Shown: positions 7,557 through 17,025, counted from the stretch's first letter. The stretch is 64,000 bases of DNA from Acerihabitans sp035013185 (GCF_035013185.1 NZ_JAYGJO010000020.1:1-64000); one strand, 5' to 3'. The notes: generated by a model from the letters alone, not told the origin. Numbers and translations: made by a program.

Positions 7557-7922
7557 TTATAGTGACAGATCGCTCCAATCATTATCATTCCATTCATCAC
7601 TACTGGAAAATGGTTGTGAGCGTTCTTGCTGACTGTCGCTTGATACCCATTCTTTATCAAGATTGTTACCCTGAGCGATGTCTTCGAGCATCAGTTCCTT
7701 TGAGATCAAGCTGTTCATTAGATTGCTGATTTTCTCCTGAGGTAACGGCTTATAATCAGCAACCATATCCTGTACAACATCTGGAGGCATCAGTTGAAGA
7801 GCTGACTTCAACGTCGAGCTGTAATCAACTAAATTACTTTGCCGCGAAGACAGTGCTTCTTTACCATCTGAAGAGTAAAGGGCGGTCATCGTACCTCTAA
7901 AATCGTTTTCATGAAGCTTCAT
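7557..7922 (-). CDS. Unknown 121-residue protein, second gene of a reverse pair
   Basis: The start at 7922 is well placed, with AAGGAG five bases upstream. The protein is hydrophilic, with a helical centre (LKSALQLMPPDVVQDMVADY) and an acidic Ser/Asp-rich C-terminus. There is no membrane span. It follows the 187-residue gene by nine bases. Both genes lie reversed between transfer genes. A proline-containing helix followed by an acidic serine tail is reminiscent of secretion signals of type IVB substrates, but that is a guess. Confidence 0.5.
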   Translation of the reverse strand: MKLHENDFRGTMTALYSSDGKEALSSRQSNLVDYSSTLKSALQLMPPDVVQDMVADYKPLPQEKISNLMNSLISKELMLEDIAQGNNLDKEWVSSDSQQERSQPFSSSDEWNDNDWSDLSL

Positions 7923-7931
7923 TGTAACTCC

Positions 7932-8492
7932 TTAAATGTTGAGACCAGAGTCATTATTTTCGGGATCATCAACGTCATATGCCGCGAATACTGATGCCTG
8001 CACATCTTGCACATATAGAGTTTCAGCTATTTTCATCAACATATCAGAAAGTTGTTCATTTCCAATTGCGAAAAAAATTTCGTTTCGAAGTGTACTTTCT
8101 AGCGAATCGCCAACTTCTTTACCACTATTACTGGCTTCAATTTTATGAAAAGATTCTTTTATTGCATCTTGTACTTTTTCTTGTGCCAGTTTACTACCGG
8201 CTAAATCTTGAGCAGTCAGTCTTGCTAAAGATGCAGCATGCTGAATACTGCTTGCTGCTTCTATAAACTGATTATTTTGTTGTTGATTCTGTAATGTGTT
8301 TAACAGTCTGGATTCGGTTTTCCCATTTTTTAAAATTGATTCCTGAATTACACGGTACGAGTCCCCATTACCTGTGGCTGACATTAAAATTTTGTCAATT
8401 GGCGGGATGCTGCCGTGTCGGTCTGCATACCGGTTGCGAAAAACTGATGCTCCTAATAGAGCTTGAGAGGCTTCCTGAATTGAAAGTGACAT
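7932..8492 (-). CDS. Unknown 186-residue protein, first gene of a reverse pair
   Basis: I choose the ATG at 8492, with AGAGGA just upstream; an earlier ATG at 8507 is possible. The protein is largely helical and Gln/Asn/Ser-rich, with a repeated short-helix pattern and an acidic C-terminus (DVDDPENNDSG). No signal peptide or membrane segment is present. The pair 7557-8492 is transcribed against the surrounding transfer genes and diverges from traY, so it has its own promoter near 8500-8640. Family unknown. Confidence 0.5.
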   Translation of the reverse strand: MSLSIQEASQALLGASVFRNRYADRHGSIPPIDKILMSATGNGDSYRVIQESILKNGKTESRLLNTLQNQQQNNQFIEAASSIQHAASLARLTAQDLAGSKLAQEKVQDAIKESFHKIEASNSGKEVGDSLESTLRNEIFFAIGNEQLSDMLMKIAETLYVQDVQASVFAAYDVDDPENNDSGLNI

Positions 8493-8651
8493 TTGTGTCC
8501 TCTGCATTAGTAATTTTATCTATCATAACATGTCTGATGAAATCAGGAATAGTAACAGTGAAATAGACACTTATCCTTTATCTAAAAGATTCTACTTAAC
8601 TCTTTAATATAGTAACCTGTATTTAATTTATTATCTTTCTAGGTGGCATAT

Positions 8652-11006
8652 ATGACAATGCCTTTTTCGCCATGTACCTCTGTGGGTACTGGTGAGTGCC
8701 AGGATATTTCTGTAAATACTCTAAAGCAAGTATTTGGCCCAATTATAGATCAACTTGTAATTGGTGGTGATCCTAATAGTATTTCTGCAAATTCAAATGT
8801 ACTTGCCTCCATGTTTTCAAGCTTCAACAGCGCTGCACTTGTTCTTGCCTGTTTGATTATTACAGGCTCACTATTTGTTGGTGTTGCTAATACAGCTAAT
8901 GATGGTGAAGCTATGGGTAAAAGCTGGTCTTCTGTCTGGACATCAACAAGGATAGTGACATTCGGAGGATTGTTATTACCTACAGGTAGCGGCTATTGTT
9001 TCTTACAAACCCTCGTATTAATGATCGCTTTATGGGGGGTAGGGGCAGCAAATACTGTGTATAGAGCTGGCGTTGGTGTAGGTATCGTTTCTCCTAATGC
9101 AATTGTAGGAGGCATTAATAAAACTGGCGCATACTATGGTTTGCGCGATTTGGCTAACAAATATCTTGCTGTTTCATATTGTGCAAGGTTAGCAAATAAT
9201 ATTTATGCAAGTGACACTGTAAAGCCACAGGTAGAATTAAGACATACCAATTCTAATTCAGGGGATATCTCATATGTCATGGCTGATTCAAATGGCTCAT
9301 CTAATCTAGCCGGAGGCCTTGGCTTTTGTGGTGGAGTCTCGCTTAGTAGCTACGCTGCCAAAAATTCTGATGACCAATCTGAAAAACTTCTTGAACAACT
9401 TCATCAAAGTCTACAAAAGGTGAAGCAACAGACTGCATCTCAAATGATCAATAATATCGATAGTTGGGTTGCAACATGGCCTTTATCATTGGATTCTCAG
9501 GACTGGAGTAATGTTGATTCAGCAAAACTGAACGACATTATTGCTACTGCTGAAAATGCTGTTGTGGGTGCATCACTAAGCCAGGGTAGTCAGTCTGGCT
9601 CTAGTTTAAACAACATTATGAAGCAGTATGTTGATTCCATCACTAACAAAGGATGGGCCGATGCTGCGGGATGGTTTCAGCGTGTTGGGGCAATTCGAAG
9701 TGCTATTTCAACGGTGACGGCATTACCAGCAGGGCAGGTTGTTCAGCCCTCTTATGTCCTTCTGCCAGCTGATAGCAGGACGAGTGAATTAGTAAATACA
9801 GTTAATACAGTTACAGAAACTATAATCAAAAAGGCAGATGAAAAAGATGCAAGTAAAGACAAAGCTGTCGCTCCAACGGATATTGTAAATTCTATACCTA
9901 AGAGTGCTGATTCAATAGATATATCTGCTCTTCAAAATGATATTGACGATAAATTAAATAACATGAGTGGTCATGTTATGAATGCCATTGTAGATACGCT
10001 TATTGACGCCGATGGTAATTCAACCTATTTGGGTTGTGGTACGGCTGGACAGATTGGGGGTTCACTCAACAGGATAAAGTGTGTTGGAGATTATTTAGCA
10101 GTACTTCAAGCAAGTACCAGCGCGAGCATTGTTTTGATTAAAACGGGGGTATCTGCATTGCGCGTTACAGCAGGGGCGGCTTCTTCTGTCAAGATTATGG
10201 GGATCGGGGTTGATGCTGATAAAGTAACCACACCTCTATGGGATTGGGTGCTTAGCGTTGTCGTAAATTCCCTGGCTACCTTCAAACAAGCACTGTCTTG
10301 GATGGCATTATATTTTTCAGTGCTAGTTCCTTCACTGCCTTACGGCATATTCATGATCGTTTTTGTTGGTTGGTTATTAGCGGTGTTTCAGAGTGTTGTG
10401 GCAATTGTTCTTTGGGGTATCATGCATATGACTCCAGAACGAAGCTTTATTGGTTCTCAAACACAGGGCTATTTGTTGCTTGTCGGCCTGTTTGTACGTC
10501 CGTCTCTTTCCGTCCTTGGTCTATTCGCTGCGATCTTGATAAGTGACCCGGTCATTGACTACATATCTCAAACCTATTTTTCAATACAAGGTGCTGTGTC
10601 AACATCAACCGGTGCGATAGGAAGCATTGCCCAATGGGTAACATTTCAATGGTGGATGGGCGGCTATGCTTTCATCTTACTATCAGTGCTCTACATGGTT
10701 TTTGCACTTCCGCAGATTTTGCCTGATCACGTTCTTAAATGGATAAACATTGGTATTAGCGATTTAGGTGAAACAAGTGCATCCTCAAATATGCGCGGAA
10801 GACTTGAACAGATGAGCATTATGAATGCTGGTTCGCCTGCTAGTGCTCCACTACAAATTGGTAGTCAGAAAGGTTTGGAACACGCAAATCCAAATGGCAC
10901 AGATACAGTTGGTGCTGGTAGTAATCAAAGGCGGGTGGATCAAGTTATTGAGATGTCTCCGGGGGTTAGCTCATCGGGTAATTCGAATAAAGATCGAGAT
11001 TATTAA
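8652..11006 (+). CDS. traY: TraY / DotA-like polytopic inner-membrane protein
   Basis: This protein of about 784 residues has hydrophobic segments near residues 55-80, 95-115 and 122-145, a long soluble loop (about 170-510), and a cluster of segments from about 545 to 690, followed by a polar Ser/Asn-rich tail. This is the layout of Legionella DotA and IncI1 TraY (about 745 residues), polytopic proteins needed for type IVB secretion. A GTG at 8643 is in frame, but AGGTGG spaced five bases before the ATG at 8652 favours that start. It stands alone, followed by a strong terminator, whereas in IncI1 it lies near traW and traX. Confidence 0.85.
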   Translation: MTMPFSPCTSVGTGECQDISVNTLKQVFGPIIDQLVIGGDPNSISANSNVLASMFSSFNSAALVLACLIITGSLFVGVANTANDGEAMGKSWSSVWTSTRIVTFGGLLLPTGSGYCFLQTLVLMIALWGVGAANTVYRAGVGVGIVSPNAIVGGINKTGAYYGLRDLANKYLAVSYCARLANNIYASDTVKPQVELRHTNSNSGDISYVMADSNGSSNLAGGLGFCGGVSLSSYAAKNSDDQSEKLLEQLHQSLQKVKQQTASQMINNIDSWVATWPLSLDSQDWSNVDSAKLNDIIATAENAVVGASLSQGSQSGSSLNNIMKQYVDSITNKGWADAAGWFQRVGAIRSAISTVTALPAGQVVQPSYVLLPADSRTSELVNTVNTVTETIIKKADEKDASKDKAVAPTDIVNSIPKSADSIDISALQNDIDDKLNNMSGHVMNAIVDTLIDADGNSTYLGCGTAGQIGGSLNRIKCVGDYLAVLQASTSASIVLIKTGVSALRVTAGAASSVKIMGIGVDADKVTTPLWDWVLSVVVNSLATFKQALSWMALYFSVLVPSLPYGIFMIVFVGWLLAVFQSVVAIVLWGIMHMTPERSFIGSQTQGYLLLVGLFVRPSLSVLGLFAAILISDPVIDYISQTYFSIQGAVSTSTGAIGSIAQWVTFQWWMGGYAFILLSVLYMVFALPQILPDHVLKWINIGISDLGETSASSNMRGRLEQMSIMNAGSPASAPLQIGSQKGLEHANPNGTDTVGAGSNQRRVDQVIEMSPGVSSSGNSNKDRDY

Positions 11007-11034
11007 AAAAAAGCCCTCATGTAAGGGCTTTTTT
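11005..11034. terminator. Bidirectional rho-independent terminator after traY
   Basis: AAGCCCT (11011-11017) pairs with AGGGCTT (11024-11030), flanked by an A run on the left and a T run on the right. It serves traY on the forward strand and the gene ending at 11033 on the reverse strand. Confidence 0.85.
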
Positions 11035-11482
11035 ATTTACTCAAAATAGTGGCGAGAAACTTATGAGTCTTTGGAGCCAGTTTTTGAAATGAGGCCGATT
11101 TCACAGGATCAGTCCTGATGTCGCCATTATCGATTGCTATCTGTGAGTGCTTAACATAAAAGCCTCGAAATATCTTTGCTATTAGGCTGAACGCAGCGGG
11201 ATTTTGTGTAACCACTGCATCGAGTGTATCTCTTGTGGCGCTTAATGCTGCCATCGCTGTGTGCAGTTCCATATCCTTTGTTGCTAAAGCTGCTTCAAGA
11301 TTACGGATGTGGTTTGCCTGTTCTGCGTTAAGATCATTCAGGTAGCGAATGCGACGGTTTGCTTCTTCTGTCAGTTTGTCGAGCTGAAGATTAGCTTCCA
11401 GTGTTGCCTGGCGGATACCAGCCTGACGTCCATAATGAAGCTGGGTATTCGCGAAATCTTCTGATTTATAGTAGTCGGCCAT
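11033..11482 (-). CDS. Unknown coiled-coil protein
   Basis: The product of about 149 residues contains a long heptad-like stretch (about 15-80: QLDKLTEEANRRIRYLNDL and following) that should form a coiled coil, then a basic C-terminal region. GGAG six bases before the ATG at 11482 supports that start. The frame is open further, to a TTG at 11551, and the extra residues look protein-like, so the start is unsure. No family recognised. Confidence 0.5.
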   Translation of the reverse strand: MADYYKSEDFANTQLHYGRQAGIRQATLEANLQLDKLTEEANRRIRYLNDLNAEQANHIRNLEAALATKDMELHTAMAALSATRDTLDAVVTQNPAAFSLIAKIFRGFYVKHSQIAIDNGDIRTDPVKSASFQKLAPKTHKFLATILSK

Positions 11483-11602
11483 TTCATGCTCCAGCTTCTG
11501 TTTCTGTGTCCATGGAGAGACTTTAAACCAGACTTTTCCGCGACGCAACAAAAATTTAAAAAAAAGATTGAAAATATTTCTTTTATATGATAGCGCCCTC
11601 TA

Positions 11603-12232
11603 TTAAGGGCGCTTCTCTTCGGCGGCTGTGATGGCTTTGTCTACAGGCAGATTAAATGATTGTAGGCGATATAAGGCTGACAATATCCAGTCACCGGAAA
11701 TAGCGCTGTTGGTGAGGACAGACTGCAACGTTATGATCGGTACACATTGTTCAGGGTTACTGTCTACATAATACGCCCCGCACCAATCCGGCAGCATAAA
11801 GGGTAGGTCACCTCGCCGCTCTATTGTGAATGTAAGAAATAGCTTACCGGGCATATCGACTACACGGTTGCTTCTGATGCGATCAGCTATCCAATGAGCA
11901 ATATATCTGAGTTCACCGCTCCCAACGGTCAGAATTAGAAGACACTTCGTGTTGTCTGAGTTCACATAGACTCCTGACAATAAACTATTTACATCTACCA
12001 GTCTATCCACTGTAAGCGGAAGTGTTCTTACCTCTCCTTTCTGTTCCAGAACATAAGAAAGAAGTGAATAGCATTCAGTAACTGCTGGAATATCGAGAGA
12101 AAATGCCTTCCCTTTTTTATACATTAGTTGAATAAGACCAACATGATCATTTTCTGTGTAATCTACTACATTCTGTGATAGCGCTGTCTTGCACTGATCC
12201 TCAATAAAATCGCGTGTGATTGAAAAATCCAT
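11603..12232 (-). CDS. Unknown 209-residue protein
   Basis: The start at 12232 has an ideal AGGAG six bases upstream. The protein alternates strands and helices with no membrane segment and no motif I recognise; the middle contains LLILTVGSGELRYIAHWIADRI. It lies upstream of the coiled-coil gene, with a hairpin at 11592-11613 over its stop codon. It diverges from the parB control region. Confidence 0.55.
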   Translation of the reverse strand: MDFSITRDFIEDQCKTALSQNVVDYTENDHVGLIQLMYKKGKAFSLDIPAVTECYSLLSYVLEQKGEVRTLPLTVDRLVDVNSLLSGVYVNSDNTKCLLILTVGSGELRYIAHWIADRIRSNRVVDMPGKLFLTFTIERRGDLPFMLPDWCGAYYVDSNPEQCVPIITLQSVLTNSAISGDWILSALYRLQSFNLPVDKAITAAEEKRP

Positions 12233-13014
12233 AAGAAACTCCTGGCCAACTCATCATGATTTCCATTATACCACTCTATCTCTTATTCAAAATAATCAGG
12301 TTAAAAAATAGCTCATTTTGACACTTTTTTGACAACCTTCACCACGGGTTGCGTGCTATGTCTGATCTTTGGTGGCCGCGAGGAAGACGCGCAATGATTT
12401 TTCACCCTCTTTTGCGTCATTCCGGACATGATAATCCTGTGAGATGACGGTTCCATAATTCATTTATTAACAAGTATGGTGATTGTCATTTTTGACGACC
12501 CTAAACACATTTCATTTTTAGCTTGGCTGTTAAAGGCCATTTTAAGCGATCTCTAGGGTGGGTGTAGTCATGACGAACCTTGAGATAGTTATCTTATGTT
12601 CAATATAAATGAACATTTTTCATTTACAGACATTAGCTGTAAAGGATGTTCAAGATCGACCGATAGTGATTACTATGCTTATTAATATTAAACATTTTAG
12701 ATGGAGGGTTTAGTTCTGATAGCACTTTTATGACTTCTCAGTAGAGCCTTTTTGGCTTACATCTTGAGCAATCAAACGAGCAGTAAGCGTCTTAGGTTTT
12801 TTTCATTAATTTTGAAAAAGATCCATTTTCTATTTGAATAAAATCTGAATAGCATCAATTGAAAACCCAGTGTTTTTATTCAATATTTTTTTATGATAAT
12901 TTGAAAATAAATTTAAAAAACATTGACAGATTGACTGTTTGGCAAGTTATACTAGCTCACCCCCACCAAGTGGTGTATTCAAACTAAACTTTCTTTTGGC
13001 GAAGGAATAAAGTT
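12233..13014. promoter_or_regulatory. Long AT-rich control region upstream of parB
   Basis: I see no gene here. A promoter-like pair, TTGACA (12923-12928) and TATACT (12948-12953), has a long 19-bp spacer. Just after it is CACCA-AG-TGGTG (12964-12975), a palindrome placed like an operator. Further up are TGTTCA-n7-TGAACA (12597-12615), TTACAG-n7-CTGTAA (12624-12642) and another TGTTCA (12647). The size and repeat content would suit a partition site or replication control region, but no iteron array is visible. Confidence 0.5.
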
Positions 13015-14244
13015 ATGTATAACGTAGAGCTTAACATTGAAAAACCGGTACAGAGCCTAAGCGGCTTCATCCGTGAATTGCGTAAAGTTAACGAAGAGCT
13101 GGGTTCTAAAACTGATGCCGGTGTTCGTCTTTCCCCGAAAATTATCCAGATTGATCCAGGCTATAACACTCGGTTTGAGGGCTATAGCTCTCCAGAGGAA
13201 TATTTTGCTGTACCGCTTAATCGTCAGTACTTGGAAAAACTCAAAGCTGCTTATCGTGGCGATCCAGACACCACGTTACCGCCGCCGATCCAAATCGAGA
13301 TCATCGATAGTGTGCCTTACAACCGTGACGGTAACTCTCGTTTGTTCGCTATAAAGGAGCTGTACGATGAAGGGTTCGAAGTTAAGCTGCTTGATGTAAA
13401 TGAAGTAAAATGCGAAAGCGGGGTACAGCGTGATCTGCTGTTGCTGCGCGCACAGGATGGAAGTAAGTTTTCATCTTTAGCCATTGGTGCTCTTCTTTGC
13501 CGACTTCTTAATAGCGGCTGGTCGCGCCAGGCTCTTGCTCAAGAGCGCGGTATCACAGTGAATTCGGTGAACAACTTTATCGAATCGTACCGTTTGCCTC
13601 AGCAAATTAAACGCTGGATTGCTGACGGCATTATTTCGCAGACTTTAGCCCTCGAACAGGTTCGTAAATATGGTATTGCACCAACTACCCAAAAAATTGA
13701 AGAGGCTATGAATCGCCGTTTTGCTGAAGTTCAGAAGGAAGAAGAAGCCAGACGTCAAAAAGAAATTGAAAAGCAAAAACGCCTGGAAGGTAACGATCAG
13801 GCTGAAGCAGGAGACCGCACTGAAGTTCAGGGTGATATTCCGGGTACAAATGCGCCATTGGTACTTGATGGCGGAAAAAATGAAAATACTTCAGACCGTG
13901 CTTTATTGCGTCCTTCTGATCTGAAACCTAAATCTTTACCGAAAAAAATTGCTGAGTCTTTCCACAATTCTCTGTTGGATTTAGTGTCGCTGGATGATGA
14001 AGAGCGCTACTGGCGTGATGAAGCAAGTAAAACGGTTGTAGTCACGTTGCAGGCAGATGAATTCGATAAGTTACTCAAAATGCGCCAGGACTCTGTTAAT
14101 TTTGATAACGAAAATTTCAAGCGGCTCGGCGGTACGATCGACGAGACTGTTAGCGATGTAGATGAGTTAGATAGTGCTGACACGCACAATGCCGAGGCTG
14201 AACAATCGACCAGCAATACCGAAGTTTCCCAATCTGTCGCCTGA
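13015..14244 (+). CDS. ParB-like DNA-binding protein
   Basis: This 409-residue protein has a ParB/Spo0J-type N-terminal domain (about residues 35-150). It has RDGNSRLFAI near 108-117, where chromosomal ParBs have GHRRLxA. A helix-turn-helix follows at about 180-215 (SRQALAQERGITVNSVNNFI). The C-terminal half is charged, with a coiled-coil stretch (240-265), then an acidic tail. No ParA ATPase gene is adjacent, so it may act as a lone regulator, a partition factor with a distant ParA, or the replication-associated ParB-like protein common on integrative elements. The start follows GAAGGA. Confidence 0.75.
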   Translation: MYNVELNIEKPVQSLSGFIRELRKVNEELGSKTDAGVRLSPKIIQIDPGYNTRFEGYSSPEEYFAVPLNRQYLEKLKAAYRGDPDTTLPPPIQIEIIDSVPYNRDGNSRLFAIKELYDEGFEVKLLDVNEVKCESGVQRDLLLLRAQDGSKFSSLAIGALLCRLLNSGWSRQALAQERGITVNSVNNFIESYRLPQQIKRWIADGIISQTLALEQVRKYGIAPTTQKIEEAMNRRFAEVQKEEEARRQKEIEKQKRLEGNDQAEAGDRTEVQGDIPGTNAPLVLDGGKNENTSDRALLRPSDLKPKSLPKKIAESFHNSLLDLVSLDDEERYWRDEASKTVVVTLQADEFDKLLKMRQDSVNFDNENFKRLGGTIDETVSDVDELDSADTHNAEAEQSTSNTEVSQSVA

Positions 14245-14257
14245 CCTTCATTATCAA

Positions 14258-14279
14258 GGAGAGAGAAACTTCTCTCTCC
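14258..14279 (+). terminator. Hairpin after parB
   Basis: GGAGAGAGA (14258-14266) and TCTCTCTCC (14271-14279) form a perfect 9-bp stem with an AACT loop, 14 bases after the parB-like stop. No T run follows, so it may protect the transcript end rather than stop transcription. Confidence 0.5.
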
Positions 14280-14330
14280 AGAACAAGTTTCCAAACAATT
14301 GTTTTAATATTTTCTAAGGAAATATAATTA

Positions 14331-14966
14331 ATGAATTGTTATACATTGCGACTGGCTTGCCTGGGGTTTGCGCTTCTATTACCTCTCGCAAAACCAGTGT
14401 TTGCTTCAACCAACGAAGGTGCAGGAGAGTCATCATCCATTGCCCAGGGCTGTCCAGAGTGTGTCTCTTTTGATGTGTCTGTCTGGAAATTTACGCCGAC
14501 ACGTCCTGATGCTCTCAAAAATATTATTCACTCGCTTAAAGGACTCTCTGGGGACGGGCTGGGCGATGGAGATGGTCAACGGGTGATTTCGCCTGGCCAG
14601 AGTGCAATCGTTGCCGATATGTTCCGTCAGGCAGGGGCATTGGAGCGGTTGCTATACTGGCAGGCAGTGTCGGTTCAGGGGGAATCAGTGCCGATGGAAT
14701 CAGTATCGCGTTCCGGTAATTTCAGCGCCGTACTCAAGATAAACGGCGTAACATCATCACCTGTCGTGACTTCATCACTTCGCGATTTAGCGCCTCCGGC
14801 ACTTTTGAACTTTTCTTATAAAGCAGATCAGCCAGGAAATAGCAGCAGTGGGTTTAATACCTTTGCTGGCAGCGGTCGCGTTTTGTTGCGAAATGGTGGT
14901 GCTCTACTTAATATCAACCGCCAGGAGCACTGCTACCTCATCTGGCTTGTTCGCGTAGCTTATTAA
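14331..14966 (+). CDS. Secreted protein of unknown function
   Basis: The 211-residue product has a signal peptide ending near residue 25 (ALLLPLAKPVFA). The mature part begins Ser/Glu-rich, has CPEC near residue 41 and a third cysteine close to the C-terminus. The region around 60-170 has a strand-like pattern. It follows the parB-like gene by 86 bp. I do not recognise a family. The last dozen residues lack the texture of the rest, so the reading frame may be altered or truncated at the end. Confidence 0.5.
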   Translation: MNCYTLRLACLGFALLLPLAKPVFASTNEGAGESSSIAQGCPECVSFDVSVWKFTPTRPDALKNIIHSLKGLSGDGLGDGDGQRVISPGQSAIVADMFRQAGALERLLYWQAVSVQGESVPMESVSRSGNFSAVLKINGVTSSPVVTSSLRDLAPPALLNFSYKADQPGNSSSGFNTFAGSGRVLLRNGGALLNINRQEHCYLIWLVRVAY

Positions 14967-15038
14967 AAGTGACATCGAACCAGCGCGGGCCGTCAGTAAA
15001 GCAAAGCAGCCCGCTTCTGTCATATCCTTTTAGAAATG

Positions 15039-15068
15039 AAAAGGCCACAACCGAAGCTGTGGCCTTTT
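15039..15068. terminator. Strong bidirectional terminator
   Basis: AAAAGGCCACA (15039-15049) pairs perfectly with TGTGGCCTTTT (15058-15068) and is followed by more T residues. It separates the secreted-protein gene from the oppositely oriented recombinase gene. Confidence 0.85.
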
Positions 15069-15180
15069 TCTTTTGGCGAAGAAAACCTAGTCGATTTTCG
15101 ATGCATGTTCGAAATATTGACTGGGGAAAAAATCCTAACGCATCATTTTGTAGATAGCAATAATTCACTGCTTAATCAGA

Positions 15181-16389
15181 TTAATCCGTATGTTGATTCA
15201 AGGCGGCTAATTTTTCAGCGTCTTCTTTTCTGTGCTTACTGGATGTTTTGGCATAAATCCGTGTTGTCTGAATACTGGAGTGGCCAAGTTCATCGCTGGT
15301 ACTGTGAAGGCTGGCTCCTGCCATAAGGCGATGAGTAGCGTTGGTATGTCTTAACCAGTGAGTAGTCATGTTTCGTATCTGCTCCCGGATGTGTGGGTCA
15401 TCACACCTGGAAACCAGAAATTTTGATATTTCCCTAATCAGACCGGACAACAAGCGGGTCGATAGATGTCCTTTACGCCCCGATTGCACGGAGCGGAGCA
15501 ATGGTGATTCCTCTCCTGGTGAAGGGTAGTCGGTAATCAGACCTATAAACCTTCTGTACCTGACCAGCTCCTGCATCAGGACGCTGTTAAGCGTTATATA
15601 TCGTGCTTTGTTACCTTTCCCCACTACGTGTAGTGACCAGACACCATCGCTCTTTTTAATGTTGGCCATAGCTGCGTAAGCGGCATCTTCAGCTCGCATC
15701 CCTGTATGGTAAAGTAGAGCAAATACCCAGCGGTATCGTACTGCATTACGAAGCAGGCTGTTATCGCCAGATGAGGCACATTGAAGCTCATAGTTCACTA
15801 GCTTACCCCAGCTCCATTGCCATGTAGCAAGATCTAGATATCGTTGCTGTGTCGTTTCTTTGATAACGCTCCGCTCAGCCGTAAGGATGGGGGGATTTGT
15901 CATAGCGTAACCCGCATCCTGTAGATAGCGGTACAGGTTAATAAGCACGCGTCTGGTATATGCGATGGAACTTTCAGAGAGGCCTTCTGGCTTAAGCAGC
16001 CTGGTCGTGAATGATTGGTCATCCCGGTGCCTGGATTTAGGCTCATGCCATGAGAGTGGAGGGCGACGGAGTAACTTGAAATACGACTCTATATCTTCAA
16101 CTTTAACTGAGGTAAGCGACAAGTTCTGTGTAATGAGCCAGGTCATAAACCGGCGCAATTCTTTCTGGTATGCCCGATATGTGTGTTCGGACTTCCCGGA
16201 ACGAGAAACCAGCCAGGTCATTGCGGCATCGAGGTCGTTAGTTGCAGAAATCGCGATGTGTGGGCTACCAGGTGCGGAGCTGGACACAATACCCTGACGA
16301 AATTGAGCCATTAAAGCAGGGAGCTTTTCCAATTTAGACCTCGTATCAAATCTCGACTGATACGATACCATAACGGATCTGTGTACCAA
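15181..16389 (-). CDS. Tyrosine recombinase (XerC/D-like)
   Basis: This 402-residue protein has an N-terminal core-binding domain (about 50-160) and a catalytic domain carrying the full set of residues: R232 (HTGMRAED), K258 (VVGKGNKAR), H344 and R347 (HWLRHTNATH), H370 (LGHSS) and Y379 (TRIYA). It should cut and rejoin DNA at a short inverted site, for example to resolve plasmid multimers or to move a cassette. It does not resemble the Rci shufflon recombinase as I remember it, and the pilV gene lies 34 kb away. Inverted repeats at 16537-16595, upstream of its start, are candidate targets. Confidence 0.9.
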   Translation of the reverse strand: MVHRSVMVSYQSRFDTRSKLEKLPALMAQFRQGIVSSSAPGSPHIAISATNDLDAAMTWLVSRSGKSEHTYRAYQKELRRFMTWLITQNLSLTSVKVEDIESYFKLLRRPPLSWHEPKSRHRDDQSFTTRLLKPEGLSESSIAYTRRVLINLYRYLQDAGYAMTNPPILTAERSVIKETTQQRYLDLATWQWSWGKLVNYELQCASSGDNSLLRNAVRYRWVFALLYHTGMRAEDAAYAAMANIKKSDGVWSLHVVGKGNKARYITLNSVLMQELVRYRRFIGLITDYPSPGEESPLLRSVQSGRKGHLSTRLLSGLIREISKFLVSRCDDPHIREQIRNMTTHWLRHTNATHRLMAGASLHSTSDELGHSSIQTTRIYAKTSSKHRKEDAEKLAALNQHTD

Positions 16390-16536
16390 CCCTTTAGCAA
16401 AAAAGAACTTTTATTCGGCATTGACCTGGACGCGCACCGGCAACCCCGCGTCATAACACACTTGATACCAGGTGGCCACTTGTAGCGCTGGTAAGCTGGA
16501 CAGGGCAGCTGTACCGAAGTGATGAATTGATCCCTG

Positions 16537-16595
16537 CTGGCCGTCTTGGCGGCCAGTGATCTGTTGTGTCGTGACAGCGGCTCACCTTGTCACGA
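16537..16595. repeat. Two adjacent inverted repeats upstream of the recombinase
   Basis: CTGGCCG (16537-16543) faces CGGCCAG (16550-16556), and TCGTGACA (16569-16576) faces TGTCACGA (16588-16595) around 11 bases. The second has the size and spacing of a tyrosine recombinase core site. They lie about 150-200 bp upstream of the recombinase gene, so this may be a resolution or attachment site, or operators. Confidence 0.5.
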
Positions 16596-16605
16596 TTATT
16601 CTCTA

Positions 16606-17025
16606 TTATCTGTCGGAAAACTTCATATAGCCGCATTTTATTAAATAGGGTTCAACTGAATAATACGCCCAGAGTGCAGCTAACGTAGGGAGAAAATTTT
16701 CTCCCTTCTTAATATACATATCAACAAGCGCTGATTGTTTGTCTTTTACCAGCACGTCATTGGCCAACGCCTGGCGCATAGCGTCTTGAACGTTATCGGG
16801 TGCCGATTTATATATTTGGGACGCGAATACATTTTGTGTCAGCGCTATAGACAGCTCATTATAATTTTTACCATCCCCTTCAAACTGCATTACCGCATCT
16901 GCGGCCGCCTGGGTTAATGGCAGCGCAGTGGAGTGACAGTAGTGTTGGACATCAGTCAACTCGCTATTTTCAGATGCCGTCACGCTAAACGCGAGAAAAA
17001 TTAAGGATGAAAAAAATGCCTTCAT
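16606..17025 (-). CDS. Small secreted or periplasmic protein, unknown
   Basis: The 139-residue product starts with a signal peptide (MKAFFSSLIFLAFSVTAS). The mature protein is helical, with two cysteines (near 29 and 132) that could form a disulfide linking the ends. A stretch near residue 40 reads AAADAVMQFEG. It lies between the recombinase and an intergenic region. No family recognised. Confidence 0.6.
   Translation of the reverse strand: MKAFFSSLIFLAFSVTASENSELTDVQHYCHSTALPLTQAAADAVMQFEGDGKNYNELSIALTQNVFASQIYKSAPDNVQDAMRQALANDVLVKDKQSALVDMYIKKGENFLPTLAALWAYYSVEPYLIKCGYMKFSDR

Noticed and set aside
15181..16389. Recombinase as an Rci shufflon enzyme
   Set aside because: Sequence does not resemble Rci as remembered, and there is no shufflon next to pilV.
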